Part shown: positions 25,571 to 37,290 of the stretch, in pieces
Layout: each line of letters begins with the position of its first letter
Position numbering within the stretch: the stretch's first letter is position 1
DNA from: Liolophura sinensis
Taxonomy: Eukaryota; Mollusca; Polyplacophora; Chitonida; Chitonidae
Direction of reading: 5' to 3'
NCBI RefSeq assembly: GCF_032854445.1
Contig: NC_088302.1
Span: forward strand, 40,736,191 to 40,800,190
DNA length: 64,000 nucleotides
Position numbers and translations under genes: made by a program
Notes under the pieces: model-generated
The model's input: only the letters and a program-made list of their open reading frames with translations
The model's database searches: none
Told to the model about the DNA's origin: nothing

Positions 25571-25790
25571 ATGTATTACAAGATAAGACCATCATATAAG
25601 TATCTTCGCCATTTGCTGTCAAAAAACTCAACCAGAGCTTGAAACTGGATCCTAAACAATGGAAGTCAATCTTCCCACAAACAGCTCCGGCGTCGCTGGG
25701 CCTGTGCTGTTTTCGTTGCAATATTAACGAGGATTTCTGGATGTTTTTCGTATAGGTTCGTTCAACGTGTGAATGGTTATGAGTTTAGTG

Positions 25791-25885
25791 CGGTTTCCTC
25801 CCACCATAATGCTGGCCGCTCTGGTATGAGTGAAATATTCTTGAGTACGGTGTGAAAAACGATCAAATAAATTAATAAATAAGTA
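25791..25885 (+). mobile_element. SINE type 1, 3' fragment
   Basis: Only the 3' domain and tail are present, from CGGTTTCCTCCCACCATAAT through GTGAAATATTCTTGAGTACG to the AAATAAATTAATAAATA tail. Its 5' truncation fits incomplete reverse transcription. Confidence 0.88.
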
Positions 25886-26899
25886 TAGGTTCCAATAAAC
25901 CCGTTAAGGTGGATTTCTTTTCATCCTTGGCGAATCTATTATGGAGCCAGGGAATTTTGACCGGCCTTCGGTCACTTGGTCTATGTACATCTCATACTCT
26001 ACACTGTTAACAAGTATGCATGAAATGAAAGGAAACACCAAGATTCTTTCTGAGGTCTGGTTTTTATGTTCAAAGGAGACAGGAGGTTGGAACTTTTATT
26101 TCTGAAATTAAAGTAATTTATTAGAATCCATAGTTAAAACCTGCTAATAAGCTTCATCACCTCCGTAATAGAGAATAATTTTTACAGTGTAACGATTGTA
26201 TGGCTTGTGAAAAAAACAAGGCAAACCGGACACGGAAGACTTCAATAAGCTAAGAGCGAAGGTAGGTGTGTATCTGAATCAATGCATTAATAGAAAAAAT
26301 CATCAGTTGTTATATTTATGTTACAGTTTGATACATTTAGGGTTATAAAATATGAAATTCACAATTTGTATGGTGGTTACCGGCAGTGGATTTGTGATTT
26401 TGTGAGTATTCCCTATATATTGATCAATATAGATACTTTCTGAAGGATACCGTTTTTACACGCCTGACACGTGTCGTGTAAATTGGTTGTGTACATATAG
26501 GATGACATTGCCATACTATAACTGGTAATAATGTATGAGGGATAGAGAACCTGCGTTTTTTACATAAATGCCAGTACCCTTAGTCATTACGCAAACATTG
26601 TAAGATGAGAGGGGTTTTCATCTCACTGTTCATGTTTACCTTCAAGTGATTTCGCCAACATTTTTTGCACAGCAAGGCAGAACTATCGAGCTGTTTACTG
26701 GTTAAAGACCTGAACTCTGCTACTGGCCAGTCATAATCCTACCATTCACTCGAACTTAAACTGATATGGCATGCTCCCTGGGGGTAATAATTCAGACATG
26801 ATTAAAGTACGGTGAAAATGTCTTGGGGTTTTGCACAAAACTTGCAATTTCTTCACAATAAGATGTTCCAGCTACACAGTTGGGGTTTCTTATATGTGT

Positions 26900-26985
26900 T
26901 TCATTGGTGTTTTGTGCCGTAAAATGACAATTCACTTAGATGACGGTGGCCAGGTTTTTGGGAAGAGGAAACCGGACAGAGCCCA
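26900..26985 (-). mobile_element. SINE type 1, degenerate 3' fragment
   Basis: The minus-strand 3' domain is recognisable from TCATTGGTGTTTTGTGCCG and GGAAACCGGACAGAGCCC, but the central AATATTTCACTT block is damaged. An old copy. Confidence 0.65.
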
Positions 26986-27112
26986 CAGCGAACCATCGCA
27001 TCAACTACTGCTAATAAACACTACTGTTAAGTGGTGACCGAAGACCGACGATACTGGGTGGCTGAATCCATTCTGCTACTTTCTTATTGCAGATTACTAA
27101 GTCAGAATAAGA

Positions 27113-27374
27113 TCTCTTTTTTGATTGGTGTTTTACGCCGTACTCAAGAATATTTCACATGTACGACAGCGGCCAGCATTACGGTGGGAGGAAACCGGCA
27201 GAGCCGGGAGGAAGTCCACGACCATCCGCAGGCTGTGACAGACCTTCCAAATTACTGCCGGAGAGGAGGCCAGCATGAGCTGGACTTGAACTCACTGCGA
27301 CCGCACTGATGAAAGGCGCATGGGGCATTGCGCTGCGCTTTCATACCAACTCCATCAGTCATACGGGCCCCAAC
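27113..27374 (-). mobile_element. SINE type 1, full length, 11-bp target duplication
   Basis: A full-length minus-strand copy with its head at the right end (GGGGCCCGTATGACTG on the minus strand) and tail at the left. A perfect 11-bp direct repeat, TCAGAATAAGA, lies at 27102-27112 and 27375-27385, which fixes the insertion limits. Confidence 0.93.
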
Positions 27375-28536
27375 TCAGAATAAGAGCCCTCACTTACAGA
27401 TACATATGTAAAACACTCCAGTGATATGATATCGTATTCAGGCTTCAAGTCTCCGATACAATTATCTCTCCCTGGAGAGTAACTCGCTGCCAGCCTGGTT
27501 TTGTTTGATGGCGACCACAAAAATGCGATAGTTAGATGGCTTCATGATAGAAAAGCGGTCTACCACTGTATGCAAATAACCCGATTATAAGCATTCAGAT
27601 GTGAGATTTTTCCCAGGCCATGCTTTACGTAACATCTAGTGTACATGGAATTGTCATGAAACATTATTGATAAAGAATTGAGAAGATCCAGATATGAACC
27701 GCTCTAGGGCCCTTCAGAATACTCCATCGTTATCTTACGACTGATCTGTTCATTTTCTGTGAAATAGTTCTACGATGCGCGCCATCTTTAACGTTCCGGA
27801 AAATCAGACACCTTGTGATTTTGTCTTGATCTTTCTGATAATCATTTTGTTACAACTAATGTGAGATATATGTGCCTCATTAAACGTTACTACTTCAAGG
27901 CACGTACTGCTCAGAAATGAGCCGAGCCACAAATGGGCTGTACATAAACCTACACGCACAACAGATATATTACATACAGGGCTCATAACTGGTCTCATTG
28001 CTGAACTATATCAACGAGAAGGCACAAAGGAGCTGTAACGACAAGGACCAATAACTGATCCGTAACAAGCAGATATAGCAAATAGGACGCATAATTAAGT
28101 TGTAATAACGAGGGCGCATATTTGAGCCGTAACACTTACAGCGCAGAGCAACATTGTGCATTTCTGTGCCTTAATAACATAGGTGCATTTCTGTGCCTTA
28201 ATGACATGGGTGCATTTCTGAGCTATGATGACCGCGGTGCATTTCTGCTGTGTGCATTTCTGGGAGTACATTTTTGAGATGTATAATGAAAGGGTTGCAA
28301 AACTGAGCTGTACTGGTCAGAGCGTAAGGGCTAGGAACACATTTCTGAATTGTAATACGCATAAGGGACGTGAAACGTTAAGGAATTGGGCCTGGAGGGA
28401 GTTGTGTGATTATATCTTTGTTATAACCGATCCTCTGATTACCTATTGGTTTATTTGTCATTCTTACTGAGCCAATAAATATTTCTGGAGCATGGAATTT
28501 GTCTACATAAGTTAATGTGTTTTGGCAGCGAGTAGT

Positions 28537-29432
28537 AGATCACGTCAAATTCGCCGCGTCTGGGTTATTCTTATGGGTGGGGGAGGAGGATGCGGATGGG
28601 GAGTAAATCCTGGGTTATTCTATGGGTTGGGGGCGGCGGGGAGTAAATGAAGAGTTGTGATTGGTGAAGGGGGTGGTTTTAAGTAAATGAAGCATTGTGA
28701 TTGGTGGAGGGGGCGGTTTGGAGTAAATGAATTGTTGTGATTGGTCGCGGACCTCTCATATGCAGCTGTCGCGTTCAGTACAACTCCCTAGGCTTTGTTC
28801 CGTTTAGTTTCAGGGGCCTCCGTGGCTCAGTCGGTTAAAGCGCTAGCGCAGCGTAATGAGCCAGGAGTCTCTCACCAATGCGGTCGCTGTGAGTTCAAGT
28901 CCAGCCCATGCTGGCTTCCTCTCCGGCCGTACGTGTGAAGGTCTGGCAGCAACGTGCAGATGGTCGTGGGTTTCCCCCGGGCTCCACCCGGTTTCCTCCC
29001 ACCATAATGCTGGCCGCCGTCGTATAAGTGAAATATTCTTGAGTACGGCGTAAAACACTAATCAAATAAAATAAATAAGTTTAGTTTCTACCTCCAGGAG
29101 AACCCGACTCTTGTCCATACCCCGGTACCTTTGCACGGCGGTGTACTCCCGGCAGGCCTGGTCGAAATCCTTCTCTTAATTCTTCTACTCGATTCCTGAT
29201 GATGTGTCGATAGAGCGGTTCGCCGTCAAAAGGCCTGTGTATCTACCCACTCACAGTTGAAACGCTTCGCATGCGCGCGATCACAACGCTACATTTACTC
29301 CCCCACCGCTTCCTCCTCTCCCAACGCCTCCTTCTCCCCCACCCATAAGAATAACCCAGGATTTACTCCCACTCCACCTCCTCCTCCCCCACCTATAAGA
29401 ATAACCCAGGCGCGGCGAAATTGACCTGATCT
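28537..29432. mobile_element. Foldback / long-TIR DNA element, 0.9 kb
   Basis: The two ends are inverted copies of each other over more than 50 bp. The left end reads AGATCACGTCAAATTCGCCG and continues into CTGGGTTATTCTTATGGGTG; the complement of the right end reads AGATCAGGTCAATTTCGCCG and continues the same way. The arms are then G-rich. The element sits where copies B (11320) and D (19900) have short uninterrupted sequence. The flanks (GCGAGTAGT and GCGACTGCT) could be a decayed 9-bp target duplication. Inside are three ~40-bp direct repeats (28640-28750) and a nested SINE. No transposase is present. Confidence 0.75.
28812..29078 (+). mobile_element. SINE type 1, full length, nested in the foldback element
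   Basis: The best plus-strand copy in the window. GGGGCCTCCGTGGCTCAGTC forms the A-box region and GTGAGTTCAAGTCC the B box. The body follows, then GAAATATTCTTGAGTACGGC and an AATCAAATAAAATAAATAA tail. A perfect 10-bp direct repeat, GTTTAGTTTC, lies at 28802-28811 and 29079-29088. Short open frames on both strands here are by-products. Confidence 0.95.
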
Positions 29433-29870
29433 GCGACTGCTACTTTGACAACATCTTTAATATCAACACCAATCCTGCAGCGCCAAGATAACGGCTAATT
29501 GAGATGTCTGACAGGCGCCCTCATCATGGAATCTGTCTCTTTATAATGATAATGGTTAACGATTAAGTGGAAATTATTTAATCTTTAGATAAATCTAATT
29601 TAATCCGTTTTATTATCAGAGCTAAACAAAGGTGATTTCTCACATTTCTTACATGGCTGAGAGTTGATTTTCCTTTTTCTCAAATTCATTTCCTTCTTGG
29701 TACGTAGGTTTGATGGCGCTTTTCTTCATTCAGTGAGACTGAATCTCATACATACACACCACTTGTATCAACGTCCTAATAAAAACTTTATACTGGAATT
29801 AAGGATTACATTTTCTGGGTATATAGCACAGATTATTGGACGTGCTGGTTGAGGCTACAACAAGGATAGA

Positions 29871-32400
29871 TTACTTCAAATCAGCCGATTTAGACAGAAA
29901 AGATAAGAAATACTTGTGCATAAATACGAATTTACGATAGATAGTGTCGTAACGTATTATTGTGTTTTTGTAAGTGTCATAAAATTAGTGAGGAGATCGT
30001 TATCAATCTTTAGAAGTTCTTTAAAATTCAAAGAATGTCTCAAATATGACGCAATCGATCGGTCGAATTTACCTCTTGCTACACGATGCAATAAGAATCT
30101 TATACCGGAACGGTTCGGCACAACGTTCGGCTAAGCGTGAACGGGGCTAAAGTTGTTTAGCTGATAGTGATATCGTTATTTGGGATTATACTTTCTGGTT
30201 ATAACACAGATTCTAGAGCTGAAATCATCGATTGACTGTTTTTGTTCAGTAATATATCTCGTTAATACGTATTCATCGATGTGCATCAATATAACTAATA
30301 TATCACCATGGCAATGCATTATCTCAAACACCATCTGACGTGTGAGTAGCCTGTATAGCCTTTACGCGGTGGTAGATTGTCTCTAGAACAACACATGATC
30401 ACCCAGAGGAGGGTGGTATTCACGCGAGCAATGGGTCTCGCTGCCTTTGATATCAAACAAAAATCTACATTCCTTTGCCTTAGAGGAAAAGACTTTTAAG
30501 GTAATAACCCACTATAGGTGTTGCCGCACAATGAGGATGATGTGCTTACGCTAAGGCCAACACAGCTAAACTTCCAGATAAACCAACAGCGAATTGTCTA
30601 TGCACTCATGGTCTTAGTGGGTTTGAAAGTTTCTATTATTTATGCATTTACATGAACAGTTACAGAATAAAACTCTAAATGAGGCAAACTGACAAGAGGT
30701 CGTATTTCACCGGTTACATGTGACCAATTGCCTATTTTCAAACTGTTGTCCTTGCTTTTACTCTGTATACTGTAGTATTTTGTAGTAGATTCATGCATAA
30801 ACAAGGTCTCTGCCGGTTGCGCTATGAATTCGAAGGTCTGGCCGCTTTGCATTGCTTTAATGTGATCGTTTATTAAATGTGATGATAACACATTATTTGG
30901 CGTAATTCTACATTATAATTAACATCACTACACTTTATGGGTATTTATGCTTAACACATTGTGCCAGGGGCGTTGAAGTTGTTCTTTTTGTTTAGCTTTA
31001 ATTAGCTCTAGTGGGCTTATCCATAGATTATTATTTATAGAGGCTAAGGCTAAGCCCTGGCTTCCTTCTACTCCTTGCAGCAGTATTGTATCAATACACA
31101 GTGCTGTCCCTTTCGGTTTGATGCTGGCATCAATAAAACATTGATGCCCATATACCTCCATGTTGAAGCTGTTCGTTGTCTCGTGTTGTCCGATCTCACA
31201 GCCTCCAGAAAGCCTAAATGCACACGGGTACAAAATTCCTCAACAGTAGATCCATTTCGAAAGCCTTTCGCGCTGGGCGGCCATGTTGACGCTACGTCAT
31301 CGTTTTGAGAGCCCTTTTGTCCAACAATCGACTCTTTAACGACCGACACAGCCTCAGACCCCCATTAATTTTCCATAAGCGACAATGTTAACGTTTAGCG
31401 CTGTAACTCAGTCCCAAACAGCTGTGTCCTGTCTTTCATCATTAAAATTCCTACCTGCACAAAGCATAGACAATTTCCATCAAGACATTTAATACCAAGC
31501 ATACTCCTGTACACCAAAAATGGTAGGTTGGCAGAGAAAAAAGTCCTTACACACTAAAATACACAGAATTACATTCCCGCAGAAACGGAAGTGCTAATGG
31601 GGTCCTGATTTCAGACTGCACCACGTGTGTCTAATTTCACTTAACCCCAGACGGTATATGTGTCAAATTAAGTAAACTTGACACCTTAGATATATAAACA
31701 ATTGCAATAAAAACGCAATTGGTCCGAACGCCACCGACATACATACGATGTTTCTGACGTCATTTAAAAATGATGGCTGCTTTTCTGTAAATAACTCTGT
31801 CATGTTTACGTGTCCTGTCTTTTTCCCTGTTGTGGGTATGTTGAACAGTCTTTGTTTTTCTTCAGAAAATTGGATTTGCGGTTATCGAAATGGAAAATCT
31901 ATTATAATTGACTATTTGTATACATATGTATGTTACAATGGCGAGATCAACCTTAATGAAACTTCCTCTTAATCAGCTCCCAAGCTGTAAGGAAAACCCA
32001 TTCAACCTACCATAAATATTAAGTGTGGGGATACAGAAAAACCATCTTTGATCTCTACTGAATTTATCATGAGGAGAAGTACGAGCGAGCTACATCAGCT
32101 GTATAATCTCCTCAGTCGGATCTACTCATCACGAGCCCGTAGGATGATGTAGTCTGACAAGACAGTAGGTCAGTTTATTCTCGAGCTTGTGTGGTTGTTT
32201 TCGCCGCATATACTTTAGAATTCGTCACATATATGACGTCATAAGATATATGATATGAAGAAACTGCTATTAACCTCCACACTTCGCCAGATAAATAGCA
32301 AATAAACGTACCTTGTCAGAGCAGATGCAGCGAGAACTGAATTCTAGTCTGTGATCTCATTGGTCAAAATTCAATAGGCTACGGCATGGCCAATACTTAA
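29871..32400. other. No supported gene
   Basis: Mostly AT-rich. A small repeat of the 29800-29845 block recurs at 30175-30235. A G+C-richer patch at 31200-31330 has overlapping minus-strand frames (31068-31349 and 30928-31233) and a promoter-like GGCGGCCATGTTGAC with TACGTCA. The frames use non-canonical limits, overlap each other in different phases and match no family I know. Confidence 0.5.
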
Positions 32401-32432
32401 CCGATATGAGCCCGGATGTATAGAGTATAAAG
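32234..32432 (+). promoter_or_regulatory. Putative promoter of the 32503 gene
   Basis: A perfect cAMP-response element TGACGTCA (32234-32241), an inverted CCAAT box (ATTGGT, 32359-32364) and a TATA box (TATAAAG, 32426-32432) stand in order upstream of an ATG at 32503. Transcription would be expected to start near 32457. Each motif is short, and it is their spacing that makes the call. Confidence 0.45.
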
Positions 32433-32502
32433 ACAGTGTTGCAGATGTAGTAGATAATGCGTGTCTTCGTTATCAGTGTCTGTGAGGAGAGCGTGATTGA
32501 CG

Positions 32503-32569
32503 ATGCCAGATATTAAACTCTACAAACAATACAACACGAAGGGTGGGGGACCGGGTTTCTTAGTTGCAG
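32503..32569 (+). CDS. Putative first coding exon, protein unknown
   Basis: The ATG lies 71 bp after a TATA box. The frame runs 22 codons (starting MPDIKLYKQYN, with GGGPGFLVA before the end) and meets a canonical donor, GTTGCAG|GTAAAG, in phase 1. A plausible second exon is 33935-34016 (acceptor CATACCTGCAG, donor GGAAT|GTAAGC). It stays open in the required phase and would add FQVLSTDIEVHQQ and about 13 more residues. A third block at 34131-34173 could end the protein at TGA, but its acceptor is weak. The presumed first intron is the 59-bp minisatellite. I do not recognise the protein, and transcript evidence would be decisive. Confidence 0.4.
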
Positions 32570-32654
32570 GTAAAGTCCAGGTGGAGGATTTATACGTCAT
32601 TTGGTATTTGAGGGCCTCCGGATTATGGCTCAGACCTGACTGTTTTATATTGAG

Positions 32655-33930
32655 CTATGTGTGTCAGGAGTACTATCAGTGACCATCTGCCTACACAAGC
32701 ACAGCCACTGTATCTGTGTGTGTTAGGAGTACTGTCAGTGACCATCTGCCTACACACGTATCTATGTCAGGAATAGAGTCGGTGACCATCTGCCCACACA
32801 TGCACAGTCCCTGTATCTGAGTGTGTTAGGAGTAGGAGTAGTCGGTGACCATATGTCCACACACTCACAGCGCCTATATCTGTGTGTGTTAGTAGTGGTG
32901 TCGAAGACCATCTTCCCACGCACGCACAGCCCCTGTATTTGTGTGTGTCAGGTGTGATGTCGGCCATTCTCTCCACACACGCACATTCTCTGTCTCTGTG
33001 TGTGTCAGGAGTAATGTCGGTGACCATTTGCCCACACAACCACAGCCACTGTAAGTGTGTTTATCGGGAGTACTGTCAGTGACCATCTGACCACACACGC
33101 ATCTGTGTCAGGAGTAAAGTCAGTGACCATCTGCCCACACAAGCACAGTCCTTGAATGTGTTTGTGTTAGGAGTTCTGTCAGTGACCATCTGCCCACACA
33201 TGTACAGTCCCTGTATCTGAGTAGTATGTCAGGAGTAGTCAGTGACCATGTGTCCACACACCCATAGCGCCTATATCTGTGTGTGTCAGTAGTGGTGTCG
33301 ATGGCCATCTTCCCACGCACGCACAGCTGCTATATTTATGTGTGTCGGGCGTAATATCGGTCATTCTCCCCCAAACACCTCCCCCCCCCAACCCCATCCC
33401 CACCCTGTATCTGTGTGTGACAGAGTAATGTCGGTACCATCTGCTCACACATGCATGTCCTCTGTATCTGTGTGTGGCAGGAGTCAGAGACCATCTGCCC
33501 ACACAAGCGCAGTCCCTGTATCTGTTTGTGTCAGCAGTAGTCGATGAATATCTTCCCACGCACACACAGCCCCTGTATTTGTGTGTCAGGCGTAATGTCG
33601 GTCATTCTTCCCACACACACGCACAGCCCCTGTTTCTGTGTGTGTGTAAAGAGTAATGTCGGTGACGATCTGCCCACACACGCACATCCTTTGTATCTGT
33701 GTGTGTCAGGAGTAATGTCGGTGATTCTTTGCCCACATAAGCACAGCCCCTGTATCTGTGTGTGTCAGGAGTAGTCAGCGGCCATATGTCCACACACGCA
33801 CAGCCTGCGTGTCTGTGTGTGAGAGGAGTAGTGTTGATGACCACCTGTCCACACACGCACAGCGTATGTTAGGAGAAAATGTGTGTGACAGAAGAAATGT
33901 GGATGATCATATTCCCACACTCTCATACCT
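32655..33930. repeat. 59-bp minisatellite (GTGTGTCAGGAGTAATGTCG type)
   Basis: About 21 imperfect units with a modal 59-bp period and some shortened units (one of 44 bp). Each contains GTGTGTCAGGAG, GTGACCATCTGCCCACACA and GCACAGCCCCTGTATCT. It makes many overlapping frames on both strands with periodic residues, none of which is a gene. One isolated unit occurs at 22795-22860, inside the other copy of the segmental duplication. Confidence 0.93.
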
Positions 33931-35681
33931 GCAGGGTTCCAGGTACTTTCAACGGATATTGAAGTCCACCAGCAGACTGCATTTACTTTCCTGGGGAGTG
34001 GAATGCAAAAAGGAATGTAAGCATTAGCCAATTATCACAAATATTTAACTTACCAATACGTACTCAATTTTCTGTATTAAGTGTCACTATCGTAAAAACT
34101 AACAGTCCGTTATGATATTAGATTTGTCAGTGTTACTCCACAACAGAAAGAGGTCTACACAGTGCAGCAGTGAATTCCATACCGTATACAACGCCAGATA
34201 GGTAACTTTATACAGGCTAAAATCTAGTGGCAGTTTGTCTAGTGTGACTTTTGTTGAACACAACTTCTCTTCCACCAAAATGATGTGCATATTTGTACGT
34301 CACATGTGCGAATGTTCGTCAATAACTTGCCAAATGTCGGTGGTTTACTTCGGGCACATTGATTTCCTACACAAAAAATGACTGCCACCCTCTAAGTGAA
34401 AAGTTCTGCAGAGGCCAGTTGTTCAAAAGTGTATCAGAATCAAGCCAGGCTTAAAGCTAATGCGTAATATAAAATACATCACATTTTAATCTGAATTAAG
34501 GTTTATAGCGGGCTAAAGTCCTGTCACTCTGAACATCTGGCGGGAGGGGGGTGGGTGGTATATGGCGTTGAACAACAATGAAATAAATACATTAACTATT
34601 GTGAGTGCAAAAGGCCGCAGCAGCAGAAATTCACTTTAGAAACAGTCCAGCTGAGATAGCATCCATCAGTTTCATGAGAAACGCGAGCAATGGTCGGGCA
34701 AAATATCGCACCGTATCGCATTACATGTGGTCCAGTGAGCAGTCTTGTAAATGAAACCCACCCACGGTAACAATATATCAGATAATCAGAATTTACTAAC
34801 GTCGTAGTTTTGACCCTTTAACAGATGCTGATATCTTTTATATTTATAACGGCTCTACGACCAAACTCGGATGGACCCCAGAAAACACACGTGTTTTACA
34901 CAAATGAAAAGAGGATTATGTTTCATGAGTTAATTCCCAAGTGTTTTATCAGCGCTTTTTCGACGTTATCCGATACGCATTATGTAAATAACCAACTCGT
35001 TTGAAAGAGAACAATAATGTTAGACGGGGAGGGGAGTGCAGGCGACGAACACCTGAGACACTGAAAGCCCATCCATAATGTGACTGGCGTTGTTTTATCG
35101 CCTATACTGTGATAACTTCGAGCGATTGACGCAGAGATAGTCAAATAACTTTGTGTAGAATCATGAATTTAACCTCTTCACTGGTTCCCATTCTGCCCCC
35201 CACCAACACACTCAGTCGGAGACACGGAGGCTGAGAACATTTGTCTCCGGATATCGTTAGTGGGGACAGCATCATCCTGATCGGCAGCTGATGCACGCAT
35301 TACAGTAAGACAGATGTACTCGGTGAAACTTCAGTACAAACCTATCTCACCGGCAGAAAACACCTCAAACGGGCAGATGTGTGGAATAAGTTATTTATAT
35401 TAGAAACGTTTAGCAAGCAGCAACTTTTGGCCATAAAATTCCATCATATAGTGTCTCAGGTGCAACTTGACTAACACTTTAGCGCGTTGCTTGTAACGTG
35501 TCTCCACGCTTTAATCACATATCTTGTGCATGTCACCTTTGGTTTCTATCCACATGTTGATAATAAGATCAACACATTGCCTTCACTACGTTTCTAAATT
35601 TTGATTTTGATATCTACATGTTGCCTTTCTTATGTATCCACTTTTTAGCAATAAAGTCTGCACGTTGCCTTTACTACGTCC

Positions 35682-35825
35682 AGGTCATTCGCAATCTGCG
35701 AATGGTCGTGGGTCTCCCCCGGGCTCTGTCCGGTTTCCTCCCATAATCCTGGCCGCCGTCGTATAAGTGAAATATTCTTGAGTATGGCGTAAAACACCAA
35801 TCAAATAAATAAATAAATAAATAAA
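35682..35825 (+). mobile_element. SINE type 1, 5'-truncated, 11-bp target duplication
   Basis: Starts part-way through the body (AGGTCATTCGCAATCTGCG) and is complete to the AATCAAATAAATAAATAAA tail. Direct repeats TTACTACGTCC (35671-35681) and TTATTACGTCC (35826-35836) differ at one base. 5' truncation with an intact target duplication is the usual product of LINE-driven insertion. Confidence 0.93.
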
Positions 35826-36254
35826 TTATTACGTCCTCATATTTTGCTTATAACATCTGCGCCTTGCCTTTTGATGCGTCTCCAGATTTTACCGCTTGTA
35901 TATGACCCTTTGTCATCCCTGTTCCGCTACAGGATTTGAACACAGATTTCACTCAGTCGGCTAGAACATACCTTGCGCCTTTTCAACATCTCCTAAAACT
36001 GTACACTGCTTCTTTTTGCATCATTCCGTCCTAGTTTCGTACTTTTTGACTTCTTTGGAAGTTTGCAGCCTATTAGACGTCGTCTTGGGAATTGTCCTTG
36101 GGATTATTGACCTGGATCGTTCATCTTGGCTGACGCATGATTACTCAGTAGTTTCTAGTCTTTTAAATCCTTATTTTCATTAAAAAGTCTACAGGTTGTC
36201 TTTATTATGATTCTTCATTTTGAATAACACTCTCTGCACATTGCCTTTGTTATT

Positions 36255-36441
36255 TATTTACTGATTTGTTTGCTGGTTTACGTCGTACTCAAGAATATTT
36301 CATACTACGGCGGCCATAATATTGGTGGGAGGAAACCGGGCAGAGCCCGGGGAAAACCCACGACCATCCGTAGGTTGCTGACAGACCTTCCCACGTACGG
36401 CCGGTGAGGAGGCCAGCATGAGCTGGGCTTGAACTCTTCAG
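36255..36441 (-). mobile_element. SINE type 1, head missing
   Basis: Minus-strand copy from the TATTTATTTACTGATTTG tail through TCGTACTCAAGAATATTTCA and the body to GGGCTTGAACTC. The tRNA-like head beyond that is absent. Confidence 0.85.
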
Positions 36442-36584
36442 TGCGTATCCAACAATACTAATTATAAGCAGCCTTAAAACGGAAAATTGGAACCTTCAGT
36501 TCGGATCAGTTCCAAGATAGTATTATTACCAAAACAACTTACAACCTTCTCAGCCAAGCCTTCCGTCAATGCATATGCTTCAAG

Positions 36585-37290
36585 TATACTTTCACAAAAT
36601 ACATAACTTTCTATTAAGTTCCCTGTTTCAATCTCGACGAAACGTTAGCTCACTAGAACATTGTATGCCTTCACCAGCATTTGGCGTAACATTGTATATA
36701 CCAGTATCTCATAAGTGGGCAAAAAGACACACGAGAATTATTGACCAGCACTGCACTGACGGACTCGGTTTAAGTTAATTTTTATATTATAAACGTCAAA
36801 TCATTAGGAAGTTTACATAATCAATGGGTTTCCAAAGATCTGCACCATTGTCATGTTGTCTGGCATCAAAGGATTCTCAAGCCTAAAAACATTTGCTGGG
36901 GTGATTGACGGGCTGGTTTGAGCGATAAAAGTCAACTATATACATATTTCCATGAAATAAAATAAACAAAATACATAACTTTCTCTTATGTTCACTGCTT
37001 CAAACTAGACGAAACATTAGTTCACGAGCACTTGGCGTAACATTGTATATACCAGTAAGCCTAACACTGTATGGAAGAGGACTCCGCTAAGTTAGGTAAT
37101 ACAGACGTCATACCATCAGGAAGTTAACATAATCAATGAGTTTCCAAAGATCTTAATCTTTGCTTGCACTTCTCCATTGTCAGGGTGTCTGGCACAAGGT
37201 GACCGACAGGCCAACTGTTCTGAGAGATGAAATCAACAAATTAACTATATACATACATTGCAATTTACTACAAAACAAAATAAACCTATA
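36585..37290 (+). repeat. Two-copy tandem duplication, ~0.35 kb units
   Basis: Unit 1 (36585-36960) and unit 2 (36961-37290) share CAAAATACATAACTTTCT, GGCGTAACATTGTATATACC, TACATAATCAATG and an ACTATATACATA block in the same order. Offsets shrink from 372 to 312 bp, so unit 2 has internal deletions. No coding content is seen. Confidence 0.8.

Larger units (their letters stand above)
25571..27420. other. AT-rich stretch with SINE fragments, no gene
   Basis: Contains a 3' SINE fragment on the plus strand (25791-25885), a degenerate minus-strand 3' fragment (26900-26985) and the full SINE at 27113-27374. Between them are AT-rich sequence and a short palindrome at about 26415. No open frame looks coding. 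Confidence 0.6.
27421..29870 (+). repeat. Duplicon copy E (detached 3' part)
   Basis: Carries the later blocks of the 1-20.8 kb duplicon: 27420-27740 (like 19040-19370), decayed minisatellite units (27960-28330), 28430-28530 (like 19800-19890), 29455-29560 (like 19925-20010) and 29637-29845 (like 20160-20500). About 6.6 kb of other sequence separates it from copy D. A foldback element carrying a SINE interrupts it at 28537-29432. Confidence 0.7.

Noticed and set aside
30928-31349. Two overlapping minus-strand frames and one plus-strand frame in a GC-richer patch with a promoter-like GGCGGCCATGTTGAC
   Set aside because: The frames overlap in different phases, none has a recognisable domain, and there is no coherent splice structure.
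32767-33856. Many overlapping frames on both strands with periodic Cys, His and Thr
   Set aside because: All lie within the 59-bp minisatellite and mirror its period.
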